Shown piece by piece: positions 6,051 through 14,655 of a stretch of 15,037 nucleotides of DNA (position 1 is its first letter; every line of letters begins with the position of its first letter). Made by a program: the position numbers and the translations under genes. Origin of the DNA: Verrucomicrobiota bacterium (GTDB taxonomy: Bacteria > Verrucomicrobiota > Verrucomicrobiae > Chthoniobacterales > UBA10450); assembly GCA_005887855.1 (NCBI GenBank), contig VBQB01000130.1, positions 1 through 15,037 on the forward strand, in the 5' to 3' direction. Under the pieces are notes generated by a model, which was not told the origin of the DNA, did no database searches, and worked only from the letters and a program-made list of their open reading frames with translations.

Positions 6051-7064
6051 ATGATCTTGACCCGGCTTCAGCAAATTCTTAGCCGCGCATCATCCAAGCG
6101 ACTGCTGGTGATCGGTGACTTGATGCTGGATGAATTCGTTTGGGGGAAAGTTGGCCGCATTTCTCCCGAAGCGCCTGTGCCAGTTGTCGAGGTGACTGGC
6201 GAATCATTTTATCCGGGAGGCGCCGCTAATGTCGCTCGCAATCTCCGCGAGTTTGTCGACCGCGTCGCAGTGATCGGCTTACTCGGAAAAGATCGCAGTG
6301 GCCAGCAGTTACTCGAATTATTGGCTCACCAAAAGATCGACATGTCCAATGCGGTCGAAGATGAGACGTTTCGAACCATCGTCAAAACCCGCATCATCGC
6401 GCGTCATCAACAAGTCGTTCGTGTCGATCGCGAACAATTTGCCAGCCCGTCGCCGGGACAAATTGCAAGAGTCGTAACGGCGGTCCGAAAAGATCTTCCG
6501 GAAACCGACGCGATCATCTTCGAAGATTACGGCAAGGGGTTCTTGGCGACCGAGCTCGTTTCGCAAATTGCGCGTGACGCCCGCTCAGCTGATAAACTCA
6601 TCGCGGCCGATCCTAATCCCCGACATTCTGTTGACTGGCGTGGGATGACGGTGGTGAAACCAAACCGTGCGGAAGCTTTTCTCGCGGCCGGGATTCCATG
6701 GCGCGAACCGGATGAGGCTCCGAGAGAAGATGTCGATCTTCGGCGGGCTGGCGAAGCGCTCCTGACAAGATGGGAAACCAAGTATCTCCTCGTCACCCTC
6801 GGCGAACACGGCATGATGCTTTTTCAAGAGAACAAAGCGCCGGATTACATCCCGACTAAGGCACGCCAAGTATTCGACGTTTCGGGCGCAGGCGATACCG
6901 CCATCGCGCTCTTCACTCTTGCGCTCGCTTGCGAGGCAACGCCGAGTGAAGCGGCGGAAATCGCCAACCACGGCAGCGCCGTTGTTGTCAGCAAACTCGG
7001 GACAGCGACCGTGACGCGAGACGAACTTGTTTCCAGTTTTCAGAGGGACTCGGAGCGTGGCTGA
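6051..7064 (+). CDS. hldA: D-glycero-beta-D-manno-heptose-7-phosphate kinase (kinase-only RfaE/HldA)
   Basis: This is a PfkB-family sugar kinase of the RfaE domain I type. It phosphorylates D-glycero-D-manno-heptose 7-phosphate at C1 on the way to ADP-heptose for the LPS inner core. The family marker RISPEAPVPVVEV is at 36-48, the PfkB glycine motif GGAANVARN at 56-64, VVKPNRAEAF at 201-210 and the catalytic DVSGAGDT at 276-283, with D282 as the likely base. At 337 residues it covers the kinase only; the nucleotidyltransferase domain of the bifunctional HldE is absent, so a separate HldC-type enzyme should be encoded elsewhere. The ATG at 6051 follows a T tract with no Shine-Dalgarno sequence. 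The 3' end overlaps gmhB by 8 bases. Confidence 0.93.
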   Translation: MILTRLQQILSRASSKRLLVIGDLMLDEFVWGKVGRISPEAPVPVVEVTGESFYPGGAANVARNLREFVDRVAVIGLLGKDRSGQQLLELLAHQKIDMSNAVEDETFRTIVKTRIIARHQQVVRVDREQFASPSPGQIARVVTAVRKDLPETDAIIFEDYGKGFLATELVSQIARDARSADKLIAADPNPRHSVDWRGMTVVKPNRAEAFLAAGIPWREPDEAPREDVDLRRAGEALLTRWETKYLLVTLGEHGMMLFQENKAPDYIPTKARQVFDVSGAGDTAIALFTLALACEATPSEAAEIANHGSAVVVSKLGTATVTRDELVSSFQRDSERG

Positions 7065-7596
7065 CACGGTCGCGCCTGCTGTCTTCCTTGATCGCGACGG
7101 CACGGTCATGCGCGATGCTGATTATTGTTCCGACCCCAAACAGGTACAGATTTTCGCCGGCGTTCCGGAAGCATTACGCCGTCTAAAAGCAAATGGCTTC
7201 AAACTCATCATCATCACGAATCAAAGCGGGATTGGACGCGGTTTTTTCTCGATTGACCAATATCACGCGGTTGAAGCGGAAGTAATACGGCAACTGGGTG
7301 ATAACTTGATCGATGCAACTTATTTTTGTCCGGATCTCCCGGATCGACCATCCAGTTGCCGGAAGCCCGCGCCGGGAATGATTCTGGAAGCGGCACGGGA
7401 TCATCATGTCGATCTTACGCGCTCATTTCTTATCGGTGACAAAGAGATCGATGCCGAATGCGGTCGCCACGCCGGGGTGCGCACCATACGTGTTCAGACT
7501 GGATTTCAGCGCGACACGACCGGCAGCATCGCAGATTGGGTTGCACCTAATCTCGTTGACGCCACAAAGATCATTGTGGATCTTGTGAATGAATAA
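7057..7596 (+). CDS. gmhB: D-glycero-D-manno-heptose 1,7-bisphosphate phosphatase (HAD family, GmhB-like)
   Basis: This is a 179-residue HAD phosphatase of the GmhB/HisB-N type, expected to remove the C7 phosphate from heptose 1,7-bisphosphate, the product of the preceding kinase. Motif I is FLDRDGTVM (D12 nucleophile, D14 acid/base), motif II is ITNQSGIGRG (53-62), motif III is CRKPAPGM (101-108) and motif IV is IGDKEIDAE (126-134). The usual zinc loop is degraded: C91-P-D93 replaces the CPH pattern, S99-S-C101 replaces CxC, and the loop between is about seven residues shorter than in E. coli GmhB. I chose the GTG at 7057, preceded by GAGGGA with 8-base spacing. It overlaps hldA by 8 bases and kdsB by 8 bases, which suggests translational coupling. 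Its place next to hldA supports the heptose role, but substrate anomer preference is not known. Confidence 0.9.
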   Translation: MADTVAPAVFLDRDGTVMRDADYCSDPKQVQIFAGVPEALRRLKANGFKLIIITNQSGIGRGFFSIDQYHAVEAEVIRQLGDNLIDATYFCPDLPDRPSSCRKPAPGMILEAARDHHVDLTRSFLIGDKEIDAECGRHAGVRTIRVQTGFQRDTTGSIADWVAPNLVDATKIIVDLVNE

Positions 7597-8338
7597 GGCC
7601 GTTGGAATCATTCCTGCCCGATGGAATTCCACGCGTTTTCCAGGTAAACCATTGCATTTGGTTGCAGGTAAGCCACTTCTGCTCCGCGTTTTGGAACGCT
7701 GCCGATGCGCTAAGAACTTGGATTCCTTGATCATCGCAACGGACGACATGCGGATCGCGCACGCCGCTTTTGATTGGGGTGCGGAAGTCTCGTTGACCTC
7801 GGGGCGGCACCGCAGTGGCAGCGATCGCGTTGCCGAAGTTGCAAGAAAGGCAATGGAGTTCGGGTACGTAATCAATATCCAAGGCGACGAGCCATTGGTC
7901 GATCCTCGCTTGATCGACAAGCTTGTCGAAAGACTCCGATCCAATCGCAAGATCGAGATGGTTACTGCAGCACATCCTTTCGATAATCCTGCGGAAGCGT
8001 CTTCGCCGCATCAGGTGAAGGTTGCTCTCGACCTTAGCGGTCGCGCGCTCTATTTTTCCCGCGCTGCGATCCCCTTCCCGCGCAATCTTTCAGGGATAAA
8101 ATATCTTCGCCATCAAGGGATCTACGGTTTTCGCCGCGACACGCTGTTGCAGTTTGTAAAATGGAAACCGACGCCACTGGAGCGTTCTGAATCACTCGAG
8201 CAATTGCGCGCGCTTGAAAATGGTGTAAGTGTTCATGTGCTCGTCATTGCCAAAGGATCGCCCGGCGTGGACACGCCCGAGGACGCAAACGCGCTCGAGC
8301 AAAAGCTTGCTCGCGCAGAACCGAGGGCTCTCTCGTGA
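7589..8338 (+). CDS. kdsB: 3-deoxy-manno-octulosonate cytidylyltransferase (CMP-Kdo synthetase)
   Basis: KdsB activates Kdo with CTP to give CMP-Kdo, the donor for attaching Kdo to lipid A. The sequence shows the nucleotide-binding start [16 protein letters not shown] (7-22), IIATDD (48-53), the SGSDRVAE motif (76-83), [10 protein letters not shown] (96-105) with the metal-binding D100, and GVDTPEDA (226-233) with the second metal ligand D228. The [10 protein letters not shown] stretch (175-184) is also typical. At 249 residues it is of normal family length. The ATG at 7589 overlaps the gmhB stop by 8 bases, and the TGA stop overlaps the GTG of pyrG by 4 bases. The product therefore probably comes from one polycistronic message with the heptose genes. 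Confidence 0.95.
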   Translation: MNKAVGIIPARWNSTRFPGKPLHLVAGKPLLLRVLERCRCAKNLDSLIIATDDMRIAHAAFDWGAEVSLTSGRHRSGSDRVAEVARKAMEFGYVINIQGDEPLVDPRLIDKLVERLRSNRKIEMVTAAHPFDNPAEASSPHQVKVALDLSGRALYFSRAAIPFPRNLSGIKYLRHQGIYGFRRDTLLQFVKWKPTPLERSESLEQLRALENGVSVHVLVIAKGSPGVDTPEDANALEQKLARAEPRALS

Positions 8339-9951
8339 AATACATTTTCATCACTGGCGGCGTAGTCAGTTCGTTGGGGAAGGGCCTTGCCGCGGCTTCG
8401 CTCGGCACGCTGCTTGAACTCCGCGGTTTGCGTGTTGTTTTCCAAAAATTCGATCCCTATCTCAACGTTGACCCTGGAACGATGAACCCGTTCCAACACG
8501 GCGAAGTTTATGTGCTGAACGACGGCGCGGAGACCGACCTTGATCTTGGTCATTACGAACGGTTCACCAACTGCGTCCTTTCGCGGCACAACAATCTGAC
8601 GAGCGGCCAGGTCTACGAGTCGGTAATTTCAAAGGAGCGGCGCGGCGACTATCTCGGCAAGACCGTGCAAGTGATTCCCCACGTCACTGATGTCATCAAG
8701 GATCGCATTCGCGAACTTTCCGACGAGAGCAAATACAACGTCGTCATCACAGAAATCGGTGGAACGACCGGCGACATCGAAGGTCTGCCGTTTCTCGAAG
8801 CGATCCGGCAATTCATCCTCGAAGTCGGCGCGCAAAATGTCGTCAACATGCATGTCACGCTCGTTCCCTACATCAAAGCCGCCCACGAATTAAAAACAAA
8901 ACCGACCCAGCAAAGCGTCGCAAAATTGCGCGAGATCGGTTTGCAACCGCAAGTGTTGATTTGCCGAGCAGAAAATCCGCTCGATCGCGATGTGCGCCAG
9001 AAATTGTCGATGTTTTGCAGCGTTTCGGAAAAGGCCGTGATCGAAGCGCGCGATGTCGAGCACACGGTTTACGAATATCCGTTAATGTTGCATGCCGAGG
9101 GACTCGACGCACTCGTCTGTGAGCTTTTACATCTCGAGACTCCTCAACCCGACCTGACAGACTGGCGGAAGTTTGTCGAGCGCGTCGTCAGTCCGAAAAA
9201 GCGCGTCAAGATCGCCGTGGTCGGCAAATACATCGACCTGCAGGACGCGTACAAAAGCATTTACGAATCGCTCACGCACGCGGCCGCGAGCCAGGATTGC
9301 GGAATTGATCTCAAGCTCATCGACGCCGAATCATTGCAAGAAGGTACGGACAGCCAATTAGAAGATGTCGCCGGCGTTTTAATTCCGGGCGGTTTTGGCG
9401 AGCGCGGGGTGGAAGGAAAAATCAAAGCCGCGCGGTTCGCTCGCGAACACAAAATTCCATATCTTGGTCTCTGCCTCGGCATGCAAGTGGCGACGATTGA
9501 ATTCGCAAGAAATGTCTGCGGAATCAAAAACGCCAGCAGCACCGAGTTCGACAAGAACGCGAAGGAACCCGTGATTTCGCTTCTCGAAGAACAGCGTGGC
9601 GTGCGTGAGAAAGGCGGGAGCATGCGGCTCGGTACGTGGCCAACGAAAATTGTGCTCGGCACGCTGGCGGAAAAAATCTACGGACGCAACGAAGTAATGG
9701 AGCGGCATCGGCACCGCTACGAATTCAATATGAAATACCGCGACCGCATGACCGAAAAGGGATTTACTATCTCGGGAACATCCCCCGACGGTACGCTCGC
9801 GGAGCTAATTGAATTGCGGGATCACCCGTACTTCCTCGCCTGCCAATATCATCCGGAGTTTCAGAGCAAGCCGAACAAACCGCATCCGCTTTTTAAAGGA
9901 TTTATTCAGGCGTGTCTTGCCCATCCAGCGGATGGCTCGAGATCGGATTGA
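8335..9951 (+). CDS. pyrG: CTP synthase
   Basis: CTP synthase makes CTP from UTP, ATP and glutamine. The N-terminal synthetase domain starts with [17 protein letters not shown] (2-18) and contains [20 protein letters not shown] (39-58) and [13 protein letters not shown] (138-150). The C-terminal class I glutamine amidotransferase domain has the oxyanion motif IPGGFGERG (350-358), the nucleophile in LGLCLGMQ (C380) and the His/Glu pair in YHPEFQS (H506, E508). The length of 538 residues is normal. It starts at a GTG at 8335 that overlaps the kdsB stop, with GAGG at 8323-8326 placed 8 bases upstream. Its coupling to kdsB makes sense because KdsB consumes CTP. The last 46 bases overlap the end of the convergent Sua5-family gene, and the final eight residues (PADGSRSD) look like a non-conserved tail. 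Confidence 0.97.
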   Translation: MKYIFITGGVVSSLGKGLAAASLGTLLELRGLRVVFQKFDPYLNVDPGTMNPFQHGEVYVLNDGAETDLDLGHYERFTNCVLSRHNNLTSGQVYESVISKERRGDYLGKTVQVIPHVTDVIKDRIRELSDESKYNVVITEIGGTTGDIEGLPFLEAIRQFILEVGAQNVVNMHVTLVPYIKAAHELKTKPTQQSVAKLREIGLQPQVLICRAENPLDRDVRQKLSMFCSVSEKAVIEARDVEHTVYEYPLMLHAEGLDALVCELLHLETPQPDLTDWRKFVERVVSPKKRVKIAVVGKYIDLQDAYKSIYESLTHAAASQDCGIDLKLIDAESLQEGTDSQLEDVAGVLIPGGFGERGVEGKIKAARFAREHKIPYLGLCLGMQVATIEFARNVCGIKNASSTEFDKNAKEPVISLLEEQRGVREKGGSMRLGTWPTKIVLGTLAEKIYGRNEVMERHRHRYEFNMKYRDRMTEKGFTISGTSPDGTLAELIELRDHPYFLACQYHPEFQSKPNKPHPLFKGFIQACLAHPADGSRSD

Positions 9952-10892
9952 TCTAGCTCGCGCAGATAACCAAACAGTTTTGTCGCGGCTTCGCGCAAGT
10001 CTTGTTGTTTACTTAGGCTGCGAATTACCGAGAAACCTTTTTCTGATTTAACCGGATTCCACGCTAGTAATCCGACGCGCTGATTTTTATCTGGGGAAAA
10101 CGATTTGGCATTCTCGATTAACTGCAACGGCGTTCTCGGTGCGTAATGCGTCGGCGATTGGCCTGGGGCACGAACAATCGTGGTATCGGCATTCTGCCGA
10201 TGAGATCTGAGCTGGAAACCCATGCTACGCAACTGCTCTGCGGAAATCGGTCCACGGCGCAAGACGTCGATGTTGCCATCGTGCACGGCGACAATTGTTG
10301 ATTCGATTCCATGAGTCGCCGATCCGGCCTCCACAATCAGGGGAATCCTTCCGTCGAGCTCATCCAGGACATGCTGTGCGGCCGTCGGACTGACGCGGCC
10401 GAATCGATTCGCGCTCGGCGCGGCAAGCGGCCCACCGAACGCGCGAATAATTTCGGAAAAAATTGGATGTGCGCTAATTCGAACCGCAACAGTGTCGAGA
10501 CCACCAGTCACAATTTCAGGCATGATTGATTTTCTCGGCAAAACGATTGTCAACGGTCCCGGCCAAAACCGATCAACAAGTTTCTCAATCAATTGTCGAT
10601 CCTTGCCTCCGATTTGTGCGACGCGGTTGAGCCAGGCTCCATCTGGCAGATGGACGATCAGAGGATCAAAATACGGCCGTTCTTTTGCTTCAAAAATCTT
10701 CGCGACGGCGATCGGACTAAGCGCATCAGCCGCAAGTCCGTAAACGGTTTCTGTCGGTAAGGCGACTGTTTCGCCTTTTTGCAGGAGCTCGACGGCACGT
10801 GCAATCGGGTCGACCCTCTGCGATTGACGATTCGAGCGACGGGCCCGCCTCAGCGGGTAATTTTCAACCGCCGCTACAATTTCCGTTTTCAC
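9906..10892 (-). CDS. Threonylcarbamoyl-AMP synthase (Sua5/TsaC/YrdC family)
   Basis: This enzyme forms threonylcarbamoyl-AMP from threonine, bicarbonate and ATP, the first step of t6A synthesis at position 37 of ANN-decoding tRNAs. The YrdC-type domain shows [13 protein letters not shown] (45-57), [18 protein letters not shown] (65-82), [11 protein letters not shown] (109-119), [13 protein letters not shown] (158-170) and GIESTIV (195-201). The linker [11 protein letters not shown] (242-252) and the following region (about 253-315) show that this is the longer Sua5 form rather than a stand-alone TsaC. The C-terminus ends at [17 protein letters not shown] and seems to lack the last few residues of the Sua5 domain. 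It begins at a GTG whose GTGA overlaps the purE stop by 4 bases, which suggests coupling. About 25 N-terminal residues are basic and poorly conserved. Confidence 0.93.
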   Translation of the reverse strand: MKTEIVAAVENYPLRRARRSNRQSQRVDPIARAVELLQKGETVALPTETVYGLAADALSPIAVAKIFEAKERPYFDPLIVHLPDGAWLNRVAQIGGKDRQLIEKLVDRFWPGPLTIVLPRKSIMPEIVTGGLDTVAVRISAHPIFSEIIRAFGGPLAAPSANRFGRVSPTAAQHVLDELDGRIPLIVEAGSATHGIESTIVAVHDGNIDVLRRGPISAEQLRSMGFQLRSHRQNADTTIVRAPGQSPTHYAPRTPLQLIENAKSFSPDKNQRVGLLAWNPVKSEKGFSVIRSLSKQQDLREAATKLFGYLRELDQSDLEPSAGWARHA

Positions 10893-11389
10893 TTGGGCAC
10901 TCGCTGGGCGAGCACCGTTTCAGTCTGCCGTTTTCGAAATGCTTCGAGCTTTTTGCGAATCTTGCTATCGGAGAGCGCAAGAATGCTGGCGGCAAGGAGC
11001 GCGGCATTTTTCGCGCCCGGAGCGCCGATCGCCAGCGCGCCGACGGGAACGCCCCCCGGCATTTGCGCGATTGACAACAACGAATCGAGCCCTTGTAACG
11101 CTGACGATTGGATCGGCACACCGAGCACCGGCAGCCAAGTATAGCCGGCGATCGCTCCCGCCAGATGCGCCGCAGCGCCCGCGCCAGCTATGATCACACG
11201 CAATCCACGATCCGCTGCCTTTCGCGCGAAGTCGGCGGTAGCATCCGGGCTGCGATGCGCGGAAAGCACTTGATGTTCGTTAGGCACACCAAGTTTGTCG
11301 AGGAGTTCCACGGAATGGCGCATGGTGTCCCAATCCGACGCGCTTCCCATAACAACAGCGACGAGTGGATAAGATTTTTGCGCAGGCAT
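10889..11389 (-). CDS. purE: N5-carboxyaminoimidazole ribonucleotide mutase
   Basis: PurE class I interconverts N5-CAIR and CAIR in de novo purine synthesis, partnering PurK, which is not in this window. The sequence shows [12 protein letters not shown] (12-23), the catalytic stretch VLSAHRSPD (41-49), [10 protein letters not shown] (69-78) and [13 protein letters not shown] (109-121). I chose the ATG at 11389, giving 166 residues, because AGGAA lies 8 bases upstream; a TTG six codons earlier is also in frame but overlaps that site. The gene is followed by the Sua5-family gene with a 4-base overlap. It is divergent from aroK across a repeat-bearing gap of 119 bases. Confidence 0.96.
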   Translation of the reverse strand: MPAQKSYPLVAVVMGSASDWDTMRHSVELLDKLGVPNEHQVLSAHRSPDATADFARKAADRGLRVIIAGAGAAAHLAGAIAGYTWLPVLGVPIQSSALQGLDSLLSIAQMPGGVPVGALAIGAPGAKNAALLAASILALSDSKIRKKLEAFRKRQTETVLAQRVPK

Positions 11390-11438
11390 AACGTCAATTC
11401 CTAGCAACCAGTTAACTTGTAAAGCCGTTTTTACACGT

Positions 11439-11494
11439 CAAGGAGCCGCGTTTCCCAGCCGCTGCGTAGCCGATTTGGAAATCGCCCTTCCTTG
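11439..11494. repeat. Palindromic repeat copy 2, upstream of aroK
   Basis: A 56-base element is bounded by inverted CAAGGA (11439-11444) and TCCTTG (11489-11494). Inside are GCCGCG and GCCGC blocks followed by a 6-bp palindrome CGATTT-GG-AAATCG (11471-11484). The right 24 bases match the element upstream of phoH at 22 positions. This copy carries an extra GCCGCG-containing left arm, so copy 1 may be a shortened version. It ends 14 bases before the aroK start codon and leaves no room for a normal promoter between the element and the gene. Confidence 0.85.
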
Positions 11495-11508
11495 TCGATA
11501 TTGGCGTC

Positions 11509-12042
11509 GTGAATCGAGGCGACAAATCCATTGTGCTCATCGGCTTCATGGGAACAGGGAAATCTGTCGTTGGAAAAGCTTTGGAACAGAAAACTGGATT
11601 TCGTCGCTTCGACACAGACGAAATTATTTCGTCCAAGTTAAAAACGCCGATCCAGGAGATCTTTTCAACCCATGGCGAAGAATATTTTCGCGACCTCGAA
11701 ACCGAAACCGTGCGTTCATTGTCTGGAGAAGAGCCGGCAATTGTCGTGACGGGGGGCGGCATCGTCCTGCGTGGAGAGAATGTCGATCTTTTAAGGCAAA
11801 TGGGGACGGTCGTCTGGCTTGATGCCGACGAAGCGACGCTCCGCGCGCGCATTCATCGCTTGAGTGATCGTCCGCTATTGCGGACAGCGAATCCGGGAGC
11901 GACGCTATCGGAGTTACTGGCGGCGCGTGAACCGCTTTACAGGAAAGCTGGCGATCTACGAGTAGACATTTCGCAAAAGAGCCCCGAAGAAATCGCTGAA
12001 TTGATCTTGAAAAACATCAGGAATTTCCCCGTCGGAGAATAA
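11509..12042 (+). CDS. aroK: Shikimate kinase
   Basis: Shikimate kinase phosphorylates shikimate with ATP in the chorismate pathway. The 177-residue product shows Walker A GFMGTGKS (12-19), the shikimate-binding FDTDEI (34-39, with D37), R61 in YFRDLE, the Walker B-like VTGGGIVL (80-87), the lid arginine in RPLL (R121) and R140 in AAREPLY. The only workable start is the GTG at 11509, since the next ATG falls inside Walker A. No Shine-Dalgarno sequence is visible, and the upstream 14 bases follow directly on the palindromic repeat. queG starts two bases after the stop, so these two are probably cotranscribed although their pathways are unrelated. Confidence 0.95.
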   Translation: MNRGDKSIVLIGFMGTGKSVVGKALEQKTGFRRFDTDEIISSKLKTPIQEIFSTHGEEYFRDLETETVRSLSGEEPAIVVTGGGIVLRGENVDLLRQMGTVVWLDADEATLRARIHRLSDRPLLRTANPGATLSELLAAREPLYRKAGDLRVDISQKSPEEIAELILKNIRNFPVGE

Positions 12043-12044
12043 CC

Positions 12045-13151
12045 GTGATATCCGAAATCGAGAGTATGTCGCCGCGAATATCGGGTGAGGAATTGAAAAA
12101 AGAGCTCAGCGCATTTGCGCGCGAGCTTGGATTTGATTCGTGCCGTGTTGCGGCTTGCGCTTCCCCGCCCCACGCAGGCGAGTTTCGGAATTGGCTGCGC
12201 GAAGGCGCGGCCGGAGAAATGAGTTACATGGAGCGCGCCGAAGATAAACGCTGTGATCCACAGAAGGTTTTGCCGGGCGCGCGATCGGTCATCGTTGTGG
12301 CTCTCAATTATTTTCAAGGTGCAGAGGCAGACGTACCGCCTGCAAATTCAAGGATTGGGGCTGCGCATGGACGCGTCGCACGCTATGCATGGGGGGACGA
12401 TTACCATGATGTGATCGCGGCGAAACTGGACAAGATCGACGGTTTCCTTCGCGAATTCGGCGGCAGGCAAAAATACTATGTGGACACGGGCCCAATCTTG
12501 GAGCGCGATCATGCGGCTCAAGCCGGCATCGGGTGGCATGGTAAGAGCACGATGTTGATCGATCCACGTCTGGGGACGTGGTTCTTTCTCGGCGAAGTTT
12601 TGACGACCCTCGATTTGGCGCCGGATTCTCAGCAACCTGACCGTTGCGGAACTTGTGAGCGCTGCATCACAGCGTGTCCAACGGGCGCAATCACGGCTCC
12701 ACATCGGCTCGATGCGCGTCGCTGCATTTCTTATCTAACGATTGAGTTGAAAAAATCCATCCCTCTGGAGCTTCGGCCACTAATCGGAAACCGAATTTTC
12801 GGTTGCGATGACTGCCTCGATGCTTGCCCATGGAATCGGTTTGCACAGGCGTCCCGGGAAACCGCGTTTTTCGCGCGCCCATCGACAACAGGTATGTCGC
12901 TGCGGGATTATTTGAAACTGAACGACGCTGAATTTCGCGCGCTGTTCAGAAATTCGCCGATAAAACGAATCAAGCGACGCGGCTTTTTGCGCAACGTCTG
13001 CGTCGCGTTAGGCAACGTAGGCGATTTGTCAGACTTGCCGGCGCTTGAGCGCGCCGCGGCCGATTCTGAGCCATTGATCACCGAGCACGCGGCTTGGGCG
13101 GTTGAACAGATCCGGGAACGATTCCGGGTGAAAACGTCCGAAATCAGTTGA
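12045..13151 (+). CDS. queG: Epoxyqueuosine reductase
   Basis: QueG performs the last step of queuosine synthesis in tRNA, reducing epoxyqueuosine with cobalamin and two [4Fe-4S] clusters. The catalytic region YVDTGPILERDHAAQAGIGW is at 145-164, with D147 as the likely acid, followed by HGKSTMLIDP. The eight cluster cysteines are all present: CGTCERCITACP (C201, C204, C207, C211), C227, and GCDDCLDACPWN (C254, C257, C261). The C-terminal part (about 300-360) has the short HEAT-like helices of the family. The 368-residue length is normal. I chose the GTG at 12045, which has GGAG 7 bases upstream inside the end of aroK; the later ATG (codon 8) is less well placed. None of the other queuosine genes is nearby. 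Confidence 0.95.
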   Translation: MISEIESMSPRISGEELKKELSAFARELGFDSCRVAACASPPHAGEFRNWLREGAAGEMSYMERAEDKRCDPQKVLPGARSVIVVALNYFQGAEADVPPANSRIGAAHGRVARYAWGDDYHDVIAAKLDKIDGFLREFGGRQKYYVDTGPILERDHAAQAGIGWHGKSTMLIDPRLGTWFFLGEVLTTLDLAPDSQQPDRCGTCERCITACPTGAITAPHRLDARRCISYLTIELKKSIPLELRPLIGNRIFGCDDCLDACPWNRFAQASRETAFFARPSTTGMSLRDYLKLNDAEFRALFRNSPIKRIKRRGFLRNVCVALGNVGDLSDLPALERAAADSEPLITEHAAWAVEQIRERFRVKTSEIS

Positions 13152-13264
13152 ATCCAAAAGCGCCGCCCTCGCATCCAATCAGTATCGCTGTGAACGGGAT
13201 TTGCCTTGCAAGAATCTAAAGAGCCATTATTTATGACGCCCCCAAAGGCGTGAAACCCCCTGTC
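13152..13264 (+). promoter_or_regulatory. Gap between queG and the MacA-like gene with a leader hairpin
   Basis: This 113-base gap probably holds the promoter of the efflux genes, but only weak matches are visible: TTGCCT (13201-13206) with CATTAT (13225-13230) at 18-base spacing. A 5-bp hairpin ACGCC-CCCAAA-GGCGT (13236-13251) lies 13 bases before the ATG at 13265 and covers the alternative GTG at 13250. It could affect which start is used. I see no terminator after queG. Confidence 0.25.
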
Positions 13265-14626
13265 ATGCATCAAACTCTAGTTTCACACGCGGTTACGCCT
13301 GAGACGGGTAGGAAGGGACGATCACGCCGCAGGCGCCACATCATTTTCGGTTCCATTTGCCTCGTATTGTTGCTGATCATTGTTTGGGCCGTCGCGAGCA
13401 GACGCGAGAAGCCGATTCCCGTGACGACGGAAAAAGCTGTCCGCAAGACCATTCTGCAGACCGTTTCTGCCACCGGGAAGGTGCAACCCGAAACCGAGGT
13501 AAAAATTTCGCCGGAAGTGGCCGGTGAAATTATCGAGTTGCCGGTTACGGACGGGATGCCGGTTAAAAAGGGCGATCTGCTCGTCAAGGTTAAACCCGAT
13601 TCCTACAAGGCCCTGCTTGAGCAGCAAGAGGCGGCGATCAGCGCGGCGAAGGCAACCAATCTGCAGCAGAAAGCAACAATGATGAAGACCGAGCAGGACC
13701 TCAAACGGGCCGAGGATTTGTTCAATAAAAAGCTGATCTCAGTGCAGGAATACAACGCTGCGCAAGCAGCTGACGATGTAGCGAAAAATACGTACGAAAG
13801 CTCCCTGCATGAAATCGAGCGTGCACAAGCGGGTTCGAGTCAGGCGCGCGATCAGCTTTCCAAAACCACAATCTATTCGCCTATCGACGGAACGGTCACG
13901 ATCTTAAATAGCAAACTTGGCGAACGCCTCGTTGCCACCAATCAGTTCGCCGGGACGGAAGTCATGCGGGTGGCCGATCTCGCGCACATGCAAGCAGTTG
14001 TCGATGTTAACGAGAATGACGTGGTCAATGTTAAACTCGGCGATAAAGCGAGCGTAAAGATCGATGCTTATGGCGATCGCAAGTTCAAAGGCATCGTCCA
14101 GCAAATTGCGAATACCGGAAAAACGACCGGCGCCGGCACGCAGGAGGAAGTGACGAATTTCGAAGTGAAAATTCGCATCGACGATCATGATGTGGGGTTA
14201 CGGCCCAGCCTCAGCTGCACTGCCGACATCGAAACGAACATGGTCAAAGATGCGGTCGCCGTGCCGATGCAGAGCGTGACGATTCGCACGGGCGATAGCA
14301 ACTTGAGTCCAGAGGAAATCGAAAAGAAAAAGCAGAAGACAGCGCAGCAAGACAAAGGCGACAACAGCGCAGATTACGTTAACGAGCGCCAGGAAAAGGC
14401 GACACAGAAAGAGGAGCACGAAAAAATTGCCAAGGTTGTATTTCTAAAAAAAGGCAGCAAGGCGCAGTTGGTGAAGGTAACGACCGGGATCTCGGATGAC
14501 ACCTACATGGAGATTAAGAGCGGCGTGCAACCGGGTGACGAAGTAGTCGCCGGCAGTTACAACGCGATCAGCCGCAAACTAAAGGACGGCGCAAAACTTA
14601 CCTACGACAAGGAAACGACGAAATAG
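13265..14626 (+). CDS. Membrane fusion protein of a MacAB-type export system (HlyD/MacA-like)
   Basis: This is a periplasmic adaptor protein anchored by one N-terminal membrane segment (about residues 26-44, after an RRRR cluster). It links an inner-membrane ABC transporter to an outer-membrane channel. The order of domains is typical: the first half of the lipoyl domain with [20 protein letters not shown] (68-87) and [10 protein letters not shown] (100-109), an alpha-helical coiled hairpin (about 115-195), the lipoyl second half with [15 protein letters not shown] (201-215), a beta-barrel, and a membrane-proximal domain ending near 440. An unusual Lys/Glu/Gln-rich stretch (about 348-389) interrupts the last domain. 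I chose the ATG at 13265 (453 residues); a GTG at 13250 would add five. The MacB-like ATPase gene starts 29 bases later. The exported substrate cannot be told from sequence. Confidence 0.92.
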   Translation: MHQTLVSHAVTPETGRKGRSRRRRHIIFGSICLVLLLIIVWAVASRREKPIPVTTEKAVRKTILQTVSATGKVQPETEVKISPEVAGEIIELPVTDGMPVKKGDLLVKVKPDSYKALLEQQEAAISAAKATNLQQKATMMKTEQDLKRAEDLFNKKLISVQEYNAAQAADDVAKNTYESSLHEIERAQAGSSQARDQLSKTTIYSPIDGTVTILNSKLGERLVATNQFAGTEVMRVADLAHMQAVVDVNENDVVNVKLGDKASVKIDAYGDRKFKGIVQQIANTGKTTGAGTQEEVTNFEVKIRIDDHDVGLRPSLSCTADIETNMVKDAVAVPMQSVTIRTGDSNLSPEEIEKKKQKTAQQDKGDNSADYVNERQEKATQKEEHEKIAKVVFLKKGSKAQLVKVTTGISDDTYMEIKSGVQPGDEVVAGSYNAISRKLKDGAKLTYDKETTK

Positions 14627-14655
14627 TCGAGCGACGCGCCGCGCACGAGTGTTTG

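Noticed and set aside
5889..6074. Minus-strand frame of 61 codons across the hldA upstream region
   Set aside because: It overlaps the starts of both flanking genes, has no family likeness and no ribosome binding site. It could be a small gene, but nothing supports it.
11418..11435. TGTAAA/TTTACA inverted repeat between purE and aroK as an operator or terminator
   Set aside because: It is only 6 bp, AT-rich and without a T tract at the end of a gene; it lies upstream of both genes. Too little to call.
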